The notes under the pieces are model-generated. The model had not been told where the DNA came from, did not search any database, and saw only the letters and a program-made list of their open reading frames with translations. Made by a program: the position numbers and the translations under genes. A stretch of DNA of 43,500 nt from Candidatus Melainabacteria bacterium. GTDB taxonomy: Bacteria > Cyanobacteriota > Vampirovibrionia > 2-02-FULL-35-15. Shown here in pieces: positions 15,813 through 25,051 of this stretch. How positions within the stretch are numbered: position 1 is the stretch's first letter; each line of letters starts with the position of its first letter. The stretch spans positions 1 to 43,500 of the forward strand of contig JAHFBE010000010.1 in assembly GCA_023250205.1 (NCBI GenBank), given 5' to 3'.

Positions 15813-15861
15813 ACCCTCTGCTCCCAAAGCAGATGCTCTACCAAGCTGAGCCACGCCCCGA
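15813..15861. repeat. attR: 49-bp copy of the 5' part of tRNA-Pro
   Basis: This block is identical to 6403-6451 and ends at the same base. It lacks the T-arm and 3' acceptor strand, so it is a tRNA fragment and not a gene. Chromosomal DNA resumes at 15862. It marks the right end of the element. Confidence 0.93.
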
Positions 15862-18146
<2,285 letters not shown>

Positions 18147-18186
18147 TCAGTTATAATAAAAACTAACAAGCTAACACAATCTAAAA

Positions 18187-18537
18187 ATGAAAACCTTTAA
18201 AATCAATTCTCTAACTACAATACTTTTTGGTTTCGTAATCATAAGTCTTATTGTCTTTTTACCAATAGTATTTATTGAGGCTTTATGGAATACCACGATA
18301 GCAAAGTCTTATAATGATTTTTCTATTAATTTCTGGCAAGCATTAATCTTATGGTTAATCGTACTTGTCTCTTTAAATATTTTTGGTATTTTTAAGTTTG
18401 AATTTGCCATTGAAACAGCTGATACCTTTGATAAGGAATCATTACAAAAGAAGCTTGAAACCCTACAAAATCCCCATGAAGAAAAGCCAGGGAATGAACG
18501 AAATCTCACAAAAAACGAAAAAACCGATAAGAAATAG
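18187..18537 (+). CDS. Small membrane protein, two spans (116 aa)
   Basis: I do not recognise this protein beyond its topology. Two membrane helices at about residues 10-32 (ILFGFVIISLIVFLPIVFI) and 48-68 (FWQALILWLIVLVSLNIFGI) are followed by a charged, Lys/Glu-rich cytoplasmic tail (KLETLQNPHEEKPGNERN) that looks disordered. It follows ligA by 40 bases on the same strand and is probably in its transcription unit. A weak AT-rich stem-loop overlaps its stop codon. Many bacteria have such short two-span proteins without known function. Confidence 0.6.
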   Translation: MKTFKINSLTTILFGFVIISLIVFLPIVFIEALWNTTIAKSYNDFSINFWQALILWLIVLVSLNIFGIFKFEFAIETADTFDKESLQKKLETLQNPHEEKPGNERNLTKNEKTDKK

Positions 18538-18549
18538 ATAAAATTTCTT
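18529..18549 (+). terminator. Weak AT-rich stem-loop at the end of the ligA unit
   Basis: AAGAAAT and ATTTCTT form a 7-bp stem with a 7-base loop, followed by TCATTT. The stem is AT-only apart from one G-C pair, so termination is doubtful. Confidence 0.3.
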
Positions 18550-18613
18550 TCATTTAACCAACTCTTAATATAATATTTCAAGCTTATATCTTTTTATACA
18601 TACGAACCCTGTA

Positions 18614-19693
18614 ATGATTAAAAAATTAAAATTAAGTATTTTTTTATTTCTGCCTGTAATGGCTTTATGCTTCCTGCCTGCTTTTGGCTCCCTCGAAGGA
18701 TATGATAAAGTTTTAGCAAAATTAGAAAAAGCAAAAGAGGTTCAACTTGAACAAGAGAAAGAATCACTAAAACAAAACAAAGCAAGAGAACCAGAACAAG
18801 ATGACAATATAATCATTGATGAAACAGCTATAGATGACACAATTCCAAGTGAAGAAAGCCTTATTGAAGAAGACAATAGCAAAAAACCTAAAGGCTGGAC
18901 TCTTACCTTTGACCACGATCAACTTCCAAATTTAAATGGTATCTGGGTTTTAAAAAAGAAAACTGTTAAGAGGTTGATAAATCCAGTTCTTTCACGGCCA
19001 ATTACATTTGAACACTGTACCTCAAGATTACCTTTTGAAAAGAGAGATTTTGAAGATAAGGAAGTGGTTATAAGCCTTACCAATCCAAATTCTTTTACTG
19101 TCAGAGCTCTCTACCCAATTACTGAGGATGTTTATAACGACCCAAACCAAAAAAAAGATATTGTTTATCAGAATTTTGATTTTAAAGCAGTAATAAGACC
19201 AGAAGATATTACTTATGCTTATACTCTGAAACTAAAAGATCTTCTTGATAATCCATCCCTTACAAGACAACTATGGCTAAACGGTAAATTACACTTTGAC
19301 CATATTTCAGGATCTAAGATTAAAGCAACAGGATACGAAATTGAGTATACTCCTGAATGTCATGGATTCGTAACTGATGAAATTGCCTTTGAATTTGAAA
19401 AGGAAAGAACTTTGTCTGGAGATGGAGAAGGTATAGTACCGAGATCGTTTTTAATTGAACAAGCTGCGAATGCCGCTGAATTACATACTCCTGGAGATGG
19501 AAGCCTTGTGCCAGAACCAAATGATATTCCAAATGAAAATAAATCTTTACCTGAAGTACTTGATTCTGCAAAAGATAAATCAGGCTTTGAAGCAAGTAAC
19601 GATTATAAACCAGCTAACATTACAGAAGAATTAAGCAAAGAGCAAACTAAAAAAGATTACGCTAAGAAATTAAAAGTCCCTGGTATGTGGTAA
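18614..19693 (+). CDS. Exported hypothetical protein (359 aa)
   Basis: The product has a signal peptide (IKKLKLSIFLFLPVMALCFL, end near ...PAFGS). A Glu/Lys-rich coiled-coil-like stretch follows at residues 30-65, then an acidic linker (DETAIDDTIPSEESLIEEDN). A globular domain lies at about 95-270 containing LPNLNGIWVLKKKTVKRL and FEHCTSRLPFEKRDFED, and a Pro/Asn-rich tail closes the protein. LNGIWxL with later beta-strand-like segments recalls lipocalin-like or META-type periplasmic domains, but this is only a resemblance. I do not recognise the family. It stands between ligA's unit and a palindromic repeat copy that begins six bases after its stop. Confidence 0.65.
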   Translation: MIKKLKLSIFLFLPVMALCFLPAFGSLEGYDKVLAKLEKAKEVQLEQEKESLKQNKAREPEQDDNIIIDETAIDDTIPSEESLIEEDNSKKPKGWTLTFDHDQLPNLNGIWVLKKKTVKRLINPVLSRPITFEHCTSRLPFEKRDFEDKEVVISLTNPNSFTVRALYPITEDVYNDPNQKKDIVYQNFDFKAVIRPEDITYAYTLKLKDLLDNPSLTRQLWLNGKLHFDHISGSKIKATGYEIEYTPECHGFVTDEIAFEFEKERTLSGDGEGIVPRSFLIEQAANAAELHTPGDGSLVPEPNDIPNENKSLPEVLDSAKDKSGFEASNDYKPANITEELSKEQTKKDYAKKLKVPGMW

Positions 19694-19698
19694 TAAAT

Positions 19699-19818
19699 GT
19701 CATTGCGAGGAGCGTTAGCAACGAAGCAATCCCGATCTAACTTGCGCAAGTAGCTCGGGATTGCCACGCCTCACGGAGTTTACACTGAGCGAAGCGAATG
19801 TGCTCGGCTCGCAATGAC
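19699..19818. repeat. Palindromic repeat copy 2 (120 bp)
   Basis: The arms GTCATTGCGAGGAGCGTTAG and GGCTCGCAATGAC enclose inner arms around CCCGATC / GCTCGGGATTGCC. It lies between two convergent genes, directly after the 359-aa gene's stop. Confidence 0.92.
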
Positions 19819-19821
19819 ATT

Positions 19822-20157
19822 TCACTTACCACTTACCACTTTTTTCAAAGCTTCTTCAAGAGTTTTAATTTTTGCTTCTAATTGACTTACCTTTACAGAT
19901 TCTATTTCCTGAGTCAACTTTGCATTTTCCAATTGTTTTTTTACATTAGAAGTTTTTGAACTCAAATTAACTGTCATAAGAAGTAAAAACGTTGCTAAGC
20001 TGGATAATACAGAGCAAAATAAAACAAAGAAACCAACATTTGCTCTTAAACTTAAAAAGCCCATATCAAGTGCAATTGTATTTGAAGTGTTAATTAAAAC
20101 AAAAATCCCTACAATGGAAAATATTAAAACAGATAAAAATCGAAGTAACTTTTTCAT
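19822..20157 (-). CDS. LapA-like (DUF1049) two-span membrane protein with coiled coil
   Basis: The 111 residues hold two membrane segments, at about 5-25 (LRFLSVLIFSIVGIFVLINT) and 42-65 (VGFFVLFCSVLSSLATFLLL), joined by NTSNTIALDMGFLSL. That linker is typical of the lipopolysaccharide assembly protein A domain (N-x-x-x-V-x-L-x-F). A C-terminal coiled coil follows (IESVKVSQLEAKIKTLEEAL). In Gammaproteobacteria LapA, with LapB, helps control LPS synthesis; in other phyla the role is unproven. The gene is bracketed by palindromic repeat copies 2 and 3. It is about 210 bases upstream of rluD's 3' end on the same strand. Confidence 0.6.
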   Translation of the reverse strand: MKKLLRFLSVLIFSIVGIFVLINTSNTIALDMGFLSLRANVGFFVLFCSVLSSLATFLLLMTVNLSSKTSNVKKQLENAKLTQEIESVKVSQLEAKIKTLEEALKKVVSGK

Positions 20158-20206
20158 GGCTTATATTATACTCTCACTGGATGCTAATGAACCAAAAATA
20201 TTCCAG

Positions 20207-20331
20207 GTCATTGCGAGAAACGTTAGTGACGAAGCAATCTCACCTGACAACTACCAATTTATTCTCCTGCTCAAAATTGCTATATCCAAATGAGATTGCT
20301 TCGTCGACACTTTGTGTCTCCTCGCAATAAC
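20207..20331. repeat. Palindromic repeat copy 3 (125 bp)
   Basis: The left arm is GTCATTGCGAGAAACGTTAG and the right arm CTCCTCGCAATAAC. Its centre (CCAATTTATTCTCCTGCTCA and following) is nearly the same as that of copy 5, so these two form a subfamily with a shared non-palindromic core. Confidence 0.9.
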
Positions 20332-20369
20332 AAAAGACCTTATCTTTAAAAGACTTTCATATCCTATTC

Positions 20370-21278
20370 TTACTTAACAACATTCATTAAAAATTCCTTA
20401 AACCTTGAAGGCATCTCTGCCTCAAGTTTAATTTCTTTTTTTGTTCTTGGGTGTACAAATCCAAGTTTGTAGGCATGTAACATCATTTTTTTTACAGGAT
20501 CACTTTTTTTACCATAGACAATATCTCCAACAACAGGATGCCCCAAGCTTTTCATATGAACCCTTATTTGATGAGTACGACCTGTTTCAAGCATACACTC
20601 AAGCAATGTAAATTTGTCAAACTTTTTTAGTACGTTCCAGTGGGTAATTGCATTTCTCCCTCCATTAACAACTGCCATTCTATGCCTATGTATCTTATCT
20701 CTTCCTATAGGTTTATTTATGGTTCCACGATCATGAATTACTTTGCCATGAACAATTGCCAGATAGTGTCTCTTCAGTTCTCTCTCATGAATTTGTTTTG
20801 CAATTTCTGAATGTGCTTGATCATTTTTACAAGCTATTATTAACCCTGAAGTCTCTTTATCAAGCCTATGGACTATGCCAGGTCTTAAAACACCATTTAT
20901 ACCTGAAAGTGAACTCTTGCAATGATTAAGGAGAGCATTAACTAAAGTCCCTTCATAAATACCGCTAGCAGGGTGAGTTATCATCCCCTGTACTTTATTT
21001 ATAACTATTACATCCTTATCTTCAAAAAAAACATCAAGTTCAATTGCTTCAGGTTTAACTCTAGCCTCTTCTGGTTCCGGGATTGAAACAAGAACTTTGT
21101 CATCTGCTCTTAATTTATAACCAGACTTTGAAGGTTTTTCATTTACAAGAACTTGATGCTTTTCAATCAACTTCTGAATAAGTGAGCGGCTAAGATTATT
21201 TAATGCCTCAGACAAGAATCGATCTAGCCTTTCACCAGATAAATCTTCAGATACAGTTAGTGTTACTTCTTCTTCCAT
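20370..21278 (-). CDS. rluD: RluD-type 23S rRNA pseudouridine synthase
   Basis: RluA-family pseudouridine synthases isomerise uridines in rRNA; RluD acts on helix 69 of 23S rRNA. The 302 residues show an S4 RNA-binding domain at about 14-75 (GERLDRFLSEALNNLSRSLI). The catalytic domain at about 85-290 has the motif-II signature GIVHRLDKETSGLIIACKN containing the catalytic Asp, then ETGRTHQIRVHMKSLGHPVVGD. Length and order are normal for RluD. The gene lies about 35 bases after lspA on the same strand, an arrangement (lspA-rluD) common in bacteria. Distinguishing RluD from RluC/RluA-like specificity cannot be done from sequence alone; the S4 domain favours RluD. Confidence 0.9.
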   Translation of the reverse strand: MEEEVTLTVSEDLSGERLDRFLSEALNNLSRSLIQKLIEKHQVLVNEKPSKSGYKLRADDKVLVSIPEPEEARVKPEAIELDVFFEDKDVIVINKVQGMITHPASGIYEGTLVNALLNHCKSSLSGINGVLRPGIVHRLDKETSGLIIACKNDQAHSEIAKQIHERELKRHYLAIVHGKVIHDRGTINKPIGRDKIHRHRMAVVNGGRNAITHWNVLKKFDKFTLLECMLETGRTHQIRVHMKSLGHPVVGDIVYGKKSDPVKKMMLHAYKLGFVHPRTKKEIKLEAEMPSRFKEFLMNVVK

Positions 21279-21314
21279 CTTTATACTTCATCCCGAGTGC
21301 AGGACCAAATGCCT

Positions 21315-21803
21315 TTAAGAGACTGTTCCTTTTCTAGAGACAAACCATCCAAGTAATATTAGAACGACTCCAAGATCAATAAAAATATCAGCAAGATTAA
21401 AAATTGCAAAATCGAAAAACTGAAAATCAAGAAAATCTATAACTCCATTGTGAACCAAACGATCAATGAGGTTTCCCACAGTACCACCAAGAATAAACGT
21501 ACACCCCATTTTAATCGTATCGTTTAATTTAACAACAGGGCAAAATGCAAGATATGAAAAAATAAGTACATTAATAACTCCAAGGATCTGAAAAAAAACA
21601 GGGTATTGCTTAAGAATACTAAAAGCCCCCCCAGTGTTTTGTACCAGTGTAAATTGAATCACTCCAGGAATAAACTGTTTACTGTTATTCAAACCAATGT
21701 CAAATAGCAAAAAACGTTTTGTAAGTTGGTCAAAAATAACTATTAAAAAGAAGATAAAGAAATTTAATAGTATTTTTATTTTAGTGCTTTCAGAAATAAT
21801 CAT
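21315..21803 (-). CDS. lspA: Lipoprotein signal peptidase (signal peptidase II)
   Basis: LspA is the inner-membrane aspartyl peptidase that cleaves signal peptides of diacylglyceryl prolipoproteins. The 162-residue protein has the usual four membrane helices. Signature blocks are FFLIVIFDQLTKRFLL at the first helix, LVQNTGGAFSIL, GGTVGNLIDRLVHNGVIDFL and FAIFNLADIFI. The two catalytic aspartates are the D in NLIDR and the D in NLAD. It is upstream of rluD in the same direction. Copy 4 of the palindromic repeat starts 15 bases upstream of its start codon, so it sits in the leader. A lipoprotein with a lipobox (40632-41006) in this window would be a substrate. Confidence 0.95.
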   Translation of the reverse strand: MIISESTKIKILLNFFIFFLIVIFDQLTKRFLLFDIGLNNSKQFIPGVIQFTLVQNTGGAFSILKQYPVFFQILGVINVLIFSYLAFCPVVKLNDTIKMGCTFILGGTVGNLIDRLVHNGVIDFLDFQFFDFAIFNLADIFIDLGVVLILLGWFVSRKGTVS

Positions 21804-21817
21804 GATTATATAAGCTC

Positions 21818-21911
21818 GTCATTCCGAGGGCTGAAAGCCCGTGAGAATCTCCTAACGCTTGTGAGATTGCTGTGGAGACGTTGCATGCAACGTCTCTTCC
21901 CTCGCAATGAC
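21818..21911. repeat. Palindromic repeat copy 4 (94 bp), with nested second palindrome
   Basis: The outer arms GTCATTCCGAGGGCTGAAAG and CTCGCAATGAC are present, but the inner right part is interrupted by the 22-bp perfect palindrome at 21875-21896. It lies between lpxA and lspA. Confidence 0.88.
21875..21896. repeat. Perfect 22-bp palindrome GAGACGTTGCA/TGCAACGTCTC
   Basis: A perfect dyad inside copy 4 of the larger repeat. Related GAGAC...GTCTC dyads are found before leuC (26459-26480) and in leuD (28412-28433). I associate this motif type with cyanobacterial genomes. Confidence 0.85.
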
Positions 21912-21925
21912 ACGTGTCTATTTTA

Positions 21926-22777
21926 TTAGATTTCTTCATCTATTTCACAGCCTTCTACATCTCTACCAATAACTCCTCTTTTACTTGATTTAAAGAAGGA
22001 TATAAGTTTTTTTATTTCATCAAATTGAATAAGTTCATTCTCTGTTTTTCCCAGAGCATTTGTAGTATTTAATCCAGAAAGATAAATTAATTTATACGCC
22101 TTTGCAAGTTCACTTCTTACCTCAGGCTTAATTCCTCTCCTGCGCAATCCAACCCTGTTTATACCTCTTATTTTTGCAGGGCTTCCATCAGCAATAAAAT
22201 ACGGTGGGATATCCAGCCTGCTGCCAGTCATAGCACCAACTATAGCTGACTCTCCTATTCTACAGTGCTGATGAATAGTAGATAGACCACTAATAAAAAC
22301 ATAATCTTCAACTATTACATAGCCAGGAAGCATTGAAGTGTTTGCCATTATGACATTGTTTCCAAGCTGAACATTATGCCCAATATGAACATAATTCATA
22401 AGAAAACAATTGTTTCCAATTGTTGTAAATCCTTCTTTTGTAGCTCTGTGAACTGTTACATATTCTCTTATAACAGTATTATCACCAATCTTTACTCCCG
22501 TTAATTCATCTTTATAACTTATATCCTGTGGAGGCAAACCAATGCTGGAAGCAGCTACAAGTTTACAGTTTGCACCTATTTGAGTTTTTCCTTCAATAAT
22601 TACATGAGGACCTATATAAGTATTTTCTTTAATCTCAACATCAGGTCCAATAACACAATAAGGCCCAATGTTTACACCAGCTCCAATCTTTGCTTCTCTT
22701 GCTATTATTGCCGTTGGATGTATTATGGTAGGTGATTGATTTTGAAGACTTGTTGACATCATAGGTAAGTTTATCAT
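21926..22777 (-). CDS. lpxA: LpxA-type UDP-N-acetylglucosamine acyltransferase
   Basis: LpxA transfers a 3-hydroxyacyl chain from acyl carrier protein to UDP-GlcNAc, the first step of lipid A synthesis. The protein is a left-handed beta-helix built of hexapeptide repeats (IGAGVNIGPYCVIGPDVEIK). Its signature region is EGFTTIGNNCFLM with YVHIGHNVQLGNNVIMAN, where the His in VHIGHN is the catalytic base position. A helical C-terminus follows (RGINRVGLRRRGI). The track start (22924) is inside palindromic repeat copy 5 and gives about 50 foreign residues. The true start is one of ATG 22777, 22762 or 22759, placing HPTAI near the N-terminus as in relatives. No strong ribosome site is visible. Confidence 0.9.
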   Translation of the reverse strand: MINLPMMSTSLQNQSPTIIHPTAIIAREAKIGAGVNIGPYCVIGPDVEIKENTYIGPHVIIEGKTQIGANCKLVAASSIGLPPQDISYKDELTGVKIGDNTVIREYVTVHRATKEGFTTIGNNCFLMNYVHIGHNVQLGNNVIMANTSMLPGYVIVEDYVFISGLSTIHQHCRIGESAIVGAMTGSRLDIPPYFIADGSPAKIRGINRVGLRRRGIKPEVRSELAKAYKLIYLSGLNTTNALGKTENELIQFDEIKKLISFFKSSKRGVIGRDVEGCEIDEEI

Positions 22778-22825
22778 AATACAATTTGTCAGGGTGTGTA
22801 AGAAATTCGAGGATAAATACTCTAT

Positions 22826-22951
22826 GTCATTGCGAGAAGGGCAAAGCCCGACGAAGCAATCTCTGCTAACAGCTATCGATTTATTGTCCTGCTCAAAATT
22901 ATTGTATCTAAATGAGATTGCCACGTCGCCCTTCGGGCTCCTCGCAATGAC
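22826..22951. repeat. Palindromic repeat copy 5 (126 bp)
   Basis: The arms GTCATTGCGAGAAGGGCAAA and GGGCTCCTCGCAATGAC enclose the same centre as copy 3 (TTTATTGTCCTGCTCAAAAT). It lies upstream of lpxA and creates the false N-terminal extension of the lpxA ORF. Confidence 0.92.
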
Positions 22952-22990
22952 AAAACAGTCTCATCCTCGAAAACTTTACACCCCCAATTT

Positions 22991-23381
22991 GTCATTGCGA
23001 GCAAAGCGAAGCAATCTCACACTAAAAATATCGTACAATAATCAACATGAATAATTCTTACTATGTTTATATAATTTCTAATGAATCAAGAACTGTTTTA
23101 TATACAGGAGTAACTAATAATCTAGGGAGAAGGCTTTATGAGCATAGAAACAACCTCATTAAAGGGTTCACCTCAAAATATGGAATCAAAGATCTTCTCT
23201 ATTATGAACCATCTAGTGATATAACTACGGCTATAGAACGAGAGAAACAAATAAAATCAGGTTCACGTAAGAAAAAATTTGAGCTAATAAAATCTAAAAA
23301 TAAGGAGCTAAAAGATCTTTATAAAGAGTTATCTCTAAATTAAGATTGCCACGTCGGCACTTTGTGCCTCCTCGAAATGAC
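22991..23381 (+). mobile_element. Palindromic repeat copy 6, split around a GIY-YIG nuclease gene (391 bp)
   Basis: The left half GTCATTGCGAGCAAAGCGAA... (22991-23019) and the right half AGATTGCCACGTCGGC...CTCGAAATGAC (23343-23381) are the two ends of the dispersed palindrome. Here they are separated by a complete GIY-YIG ORF instead of the usual short centre. The ORF's TAA runs directly into the right half. The whole reads as a compact nuclease-bearing version of the repeat, a possible autonomous partner of the nuclease-free copies. Confidence 0.75.
23047..23343 (+). CDS. GIY-YIG nuclease family protein (UPF0213/YhbQ-like)
   Basis: The 98-residue protein is a single GIY-YIG domain: YYVYIISNES, VLYTGVTNNLGRRLYEH with the catalytic Arg, GFTSKYGIKDLLYYE, and IEREKQIKSGSRKKKFELI with the metal-binding Glu. 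It is of the compact stand-alone type. GIY-YIG domains cut DNA in homing endonucleases, UvrC and restriction enzymes; the small stand-alone family has no settled role. What is unusual is its placement between the two halves of the dispersed palindrome. Its own leader is just 27 bases after the left half, and its stop abuts the right half. It is a good candidate for the enzyme that moves the repeats. Confidence 0.93.
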   Translation: MNNSYYVYIISNESRTVLYTGVTNNLGRRLYEHRNNLIKGFTSKYGIKDLLYYEPSSDITTAIEREKQIKSGSRKKKFELIKSKNKELKDLYKELSLN

Positions 23382-23386
23382 ACAGT

Positions 23387-23833
23387 ATGCCAAATAGTCA
23401 AACACAAATTCAATTTGAAGAATTAGACAAGGTATTGTCAGAATCAATTGATAAAGAAATTCTTGTTGATCTGGATCATTACTTAAATCTTGTAAGAGAA
23501 AAAAGTCGTGCCTTGGCATCAAGTTTAAAACGATGTTTTGATAATGCAAAAAAAAGCATGCGATATATTTTAGTATATAACTTAGGAAAAAAAGATTTCA
23601 ATAATAAAAAAGATGTAAAGGAAGAAGACCTAAAACAATATCTGGAAAGCTACTTAAAAGATTACTTTGAAAAAAATGATTTTATGCATTATCGGGAATT
23701 TGTAAGACTTTTACGCGCTTGCACTATAGATGTTGGTGGAGAAGTTAGCTTGCATATCAAAGAAGCATATAACAATTTCTTCTCCGGGAAAAGATTAAAA
23801 GAAGCTTATAAGTTAGGTAAAAATAATTCTTAG
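23387..23833 (+). CDS. Hypothetical protein (148 aa)
   Basis: This soluble, helical, strongly charged protein of 148 residues belongs to no family I recognise. It has FEELDKVLSESIDKEILVDL at the N-terminus, a Lys/Asp-rich middle (GKKDFNNKKDVKEEDLKQYL) and a helical C-terminal part (YREFVRLLRACTIDVGGEV). Its ATG is only five bases after the right half of the GIY-YIG-bearing palindrome, so any native ribosome site has been replaced by repeat sequence. Translation may depend on GIY-YIG readthrough transcripts. It converges on a small Gly/Ala-rich gene with a three-base gap. Confidence 0.55.
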   Translation: MPNSQTQIQFEELDKVLSESIDKEILVDLDHYLNLVREKSRALASSLKRCFDNAKKSMRYILVYNLGKKDFNNKKDVKEEDLKQYLESYLKDYFEKNDFMHYREFVRLLRACTIDVGGEVSLHIKEAYNNFFSGKRLKEAYKLGKNNS

Positions 23834-23836
23834 AGA

Positions 23837-24145
23837 TTAAGCTGTTGCAACTTCAGATCCTCCCGACCAATCCCATGGAGATTTTCCCTCAGGTGGTTTC
23901 TGAGCCTCCATTCCTTGCATAATTATTTGTCGTGCTTGATTCGATTGTTGTCGTTCCGGAGTTCCTTGTGGAGGAGCACCTTCTGTATTATGTTCAGCAG
24001 CAATATTTCTTGAAATCCCTATTCCTGCCCTTATAAGAGCATAGGTACCAGCAACTGGTGCTAAAGCTGGGACAGCAAGAAAGCATAAACCACCTTCCAT
24101 TAACCCTCTAGCTGCTCCTCTTAGTCCTGCTTGTACATATGACAT
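23837..24145 (-). CDS. Small Gly/Ala-rich hypothetical protein with a membrane segment
   Basis: The 102 residues begin with a Gly/Ala-rich hydrophobic half (LRGAARGLMEGGLCFLAVPA and following). This could form one or two helices resembling bacteriocin or glycine-zipper segments. A polar Pro/Gln/Glu-rich tail follows (EGAPPQGTPERQQSNQARQI). No family is recognised. It is divergent from another Gly/Ala-rich hydrophobic protein gene (24372-25013), across a 226-base region holding a 15-bp inverted repeat. The similar composition suggests the two may be functionally linked, but that is inference. Confidence 0.5.
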   Translation of the reverse strand: MSYVQAGLRGAARGLMEGGLCFLAVPALAPVAGTYALIRAGIGISRNIAAEHNTEGAPPQGTPERQQSNQARQIIMQGMEAQKPPEGKSPWDWSGGSEVATA

Positions 24146-24196
24146 ATAAAATCACCTATAACCTTTAAGTTTACAGATATATAAAGGATGTAATGT

Positions 24197-24285
24197 AAAA
24201 AAGTTGATAGTTAATCCCTTGTTAACCAATTCTACAAAATATTGCAGACATTTATTAATCTTAAAGAATTACTATCAACTTTTTT
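24197..24285. promoter_or_regulatory. Perfect 15-bp inverted repeat with 59-base spacer
   Basis: AAAAAAGTTGATAGT (24197-24211) and ACTATCAACTTTTTT (24271-24285) are perfect complements between two divergent genes. The right arm ends in six T bases and could end a transcript of a structured RNA. Alternatively the arms are paired operators for looping. No gene lies between them. Confidence 0.55.
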
Positions 24286-24371
24286 CTATTGTCTGCTTTT
24301 TATATCATAACCAACATAAAGTTGGTTTATTTAAGTACATTATTAAGAATATCTAAGGAATACCTGCTTCT

Positions 24372-25013
24372 ATGAACATAGGCGCAATATTTGGCAATCC
24401 ATTTTCTACAGCCTTCACAATGGCTCAAAGAACCAGATTAATTGCTATTAATAGTGGTGCTGGAATATTAATGCCAAATCAGGCTGATAATGAAATAATC
24501 CCTGTTAGCAGTGGTGTTTTAGGTTTCTTAAGTAAAGCAGTAGATTTCAGCGCATTTGCTCTTCTTATCCCAGGACTTATGGCAACTCCAATAGGCGCAG
24601 CTATATTTGGAGCAGTTGTATTAAATGGTTTATTAAAATCAGTAAACTCAACAACAAATTTAGTCGGCTCTATTTGTTCATTTGATCTTATGGGAATAGT
24701 AACAAATAGTCTTGCTACAGCAGGAAATCTTATTACTGTCTTGCCTTTTGGCAAGCTATTCTCAAATTTCTCAGGCACTATGAGTGCTATACAAAAAAGT
24801 GCTACTGCAATGGGTGGAGGAACTAGAAATTATATTATTTCAGGAGCTAAACATCTATATGGGCATGAACTTGCATTTGGAGTTAATGCTGCTGCAGGCA
24901 GAACTGGTGGAATGAGAGCTTTGCTTTTCCCTCAAGCAGGTTCTGGCGTTCCTGCTACATTTGCAGGTAGAAATCCTGGCTTTGCTGGTGGAGTAAGCAA
25001 TTGGTGGAGTTAA
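24372..25013 (+). CDS. Gly/Ala-rich membrane-associated hypothetical protein (213 aa)
   Basis: The protein is hydrophobic and small-residue-rich with probable membrane segments at about 55-85 (FSAFALLIPGLMATPIGAAI) and 95-130 (MGIVTNSLATAGNLITVLPF). There is no clear Sec signal. The C-terminal part is Gly-rich and ends in an aromatic tail (AGRNPGFAGGVSNWWS). I do not recognise a family. It is divergent from the similarly composed 102-aa gene and convergent with the phospholipase gene 38 bases away. The minus-strand ORF over it is a shadow. Confidence 0.6.
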   Translation: MNIGAIFGNPFSTAFTMAQRTRLIAINSGAGILMPNQADNEIIPVSSGVLGFLSKAVDFSAFALLIPGLMATPIGAAIFGAVVLNGLLKSVNSTTNLVGSICSFDLMGIVTNSLATAGNLITVLPFGKLFSNFSGTMSAIQKSATAMGGGTRNYIISGAKHLYGHELAFGVNAAAGRTGGMRALLFPQAGSGVPATFAGRNPGFAGGVSNWWS

Positions 25014-25051
25014 AGTCTTAACAGAACCTAAAAAAAGTCAAAAAGCAATCT

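Larger units (their letters stand above)
6452..15861. mobile_element. Integrated mobile element in tRNA-Pro (9,410 bp)
   Basis: The block is bounded by 49-bp direct repeats derived from tRNA-Pro and carries a tyrosine recombinase next to the right end. Also present are an XRE regulator divergent from a small-gene operon, a primase-polymerase and an AAA+ helicase for replication, a Zn-ribbon protein typical of islands, and a large nuclease-TPR cargo gene. No capsid, terminase, relaxase or conjugation gene is visible. It therefore looks like an integrative plasmid or phage satellite that uses another agent for transfer. One unit (element plus one core) is 9,410 bp. Imperfect 21-bp inverted repeats lie just inside both ends. 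Confidence 0.9.

Noticed and set aside
15813-15861. Second tRNA gene
   Set aside because: Only the first 48 nucleotides of tRNA-Pro are present; the T-arm and 3' acceptor strand are missing, so it is attR.
22778-22924. N-terminal extension of LpxA as real protein
   Set aside because: These codons derive from palindromic repeat copy 5 and leader DNA; relatives start close to the HPTAI block.
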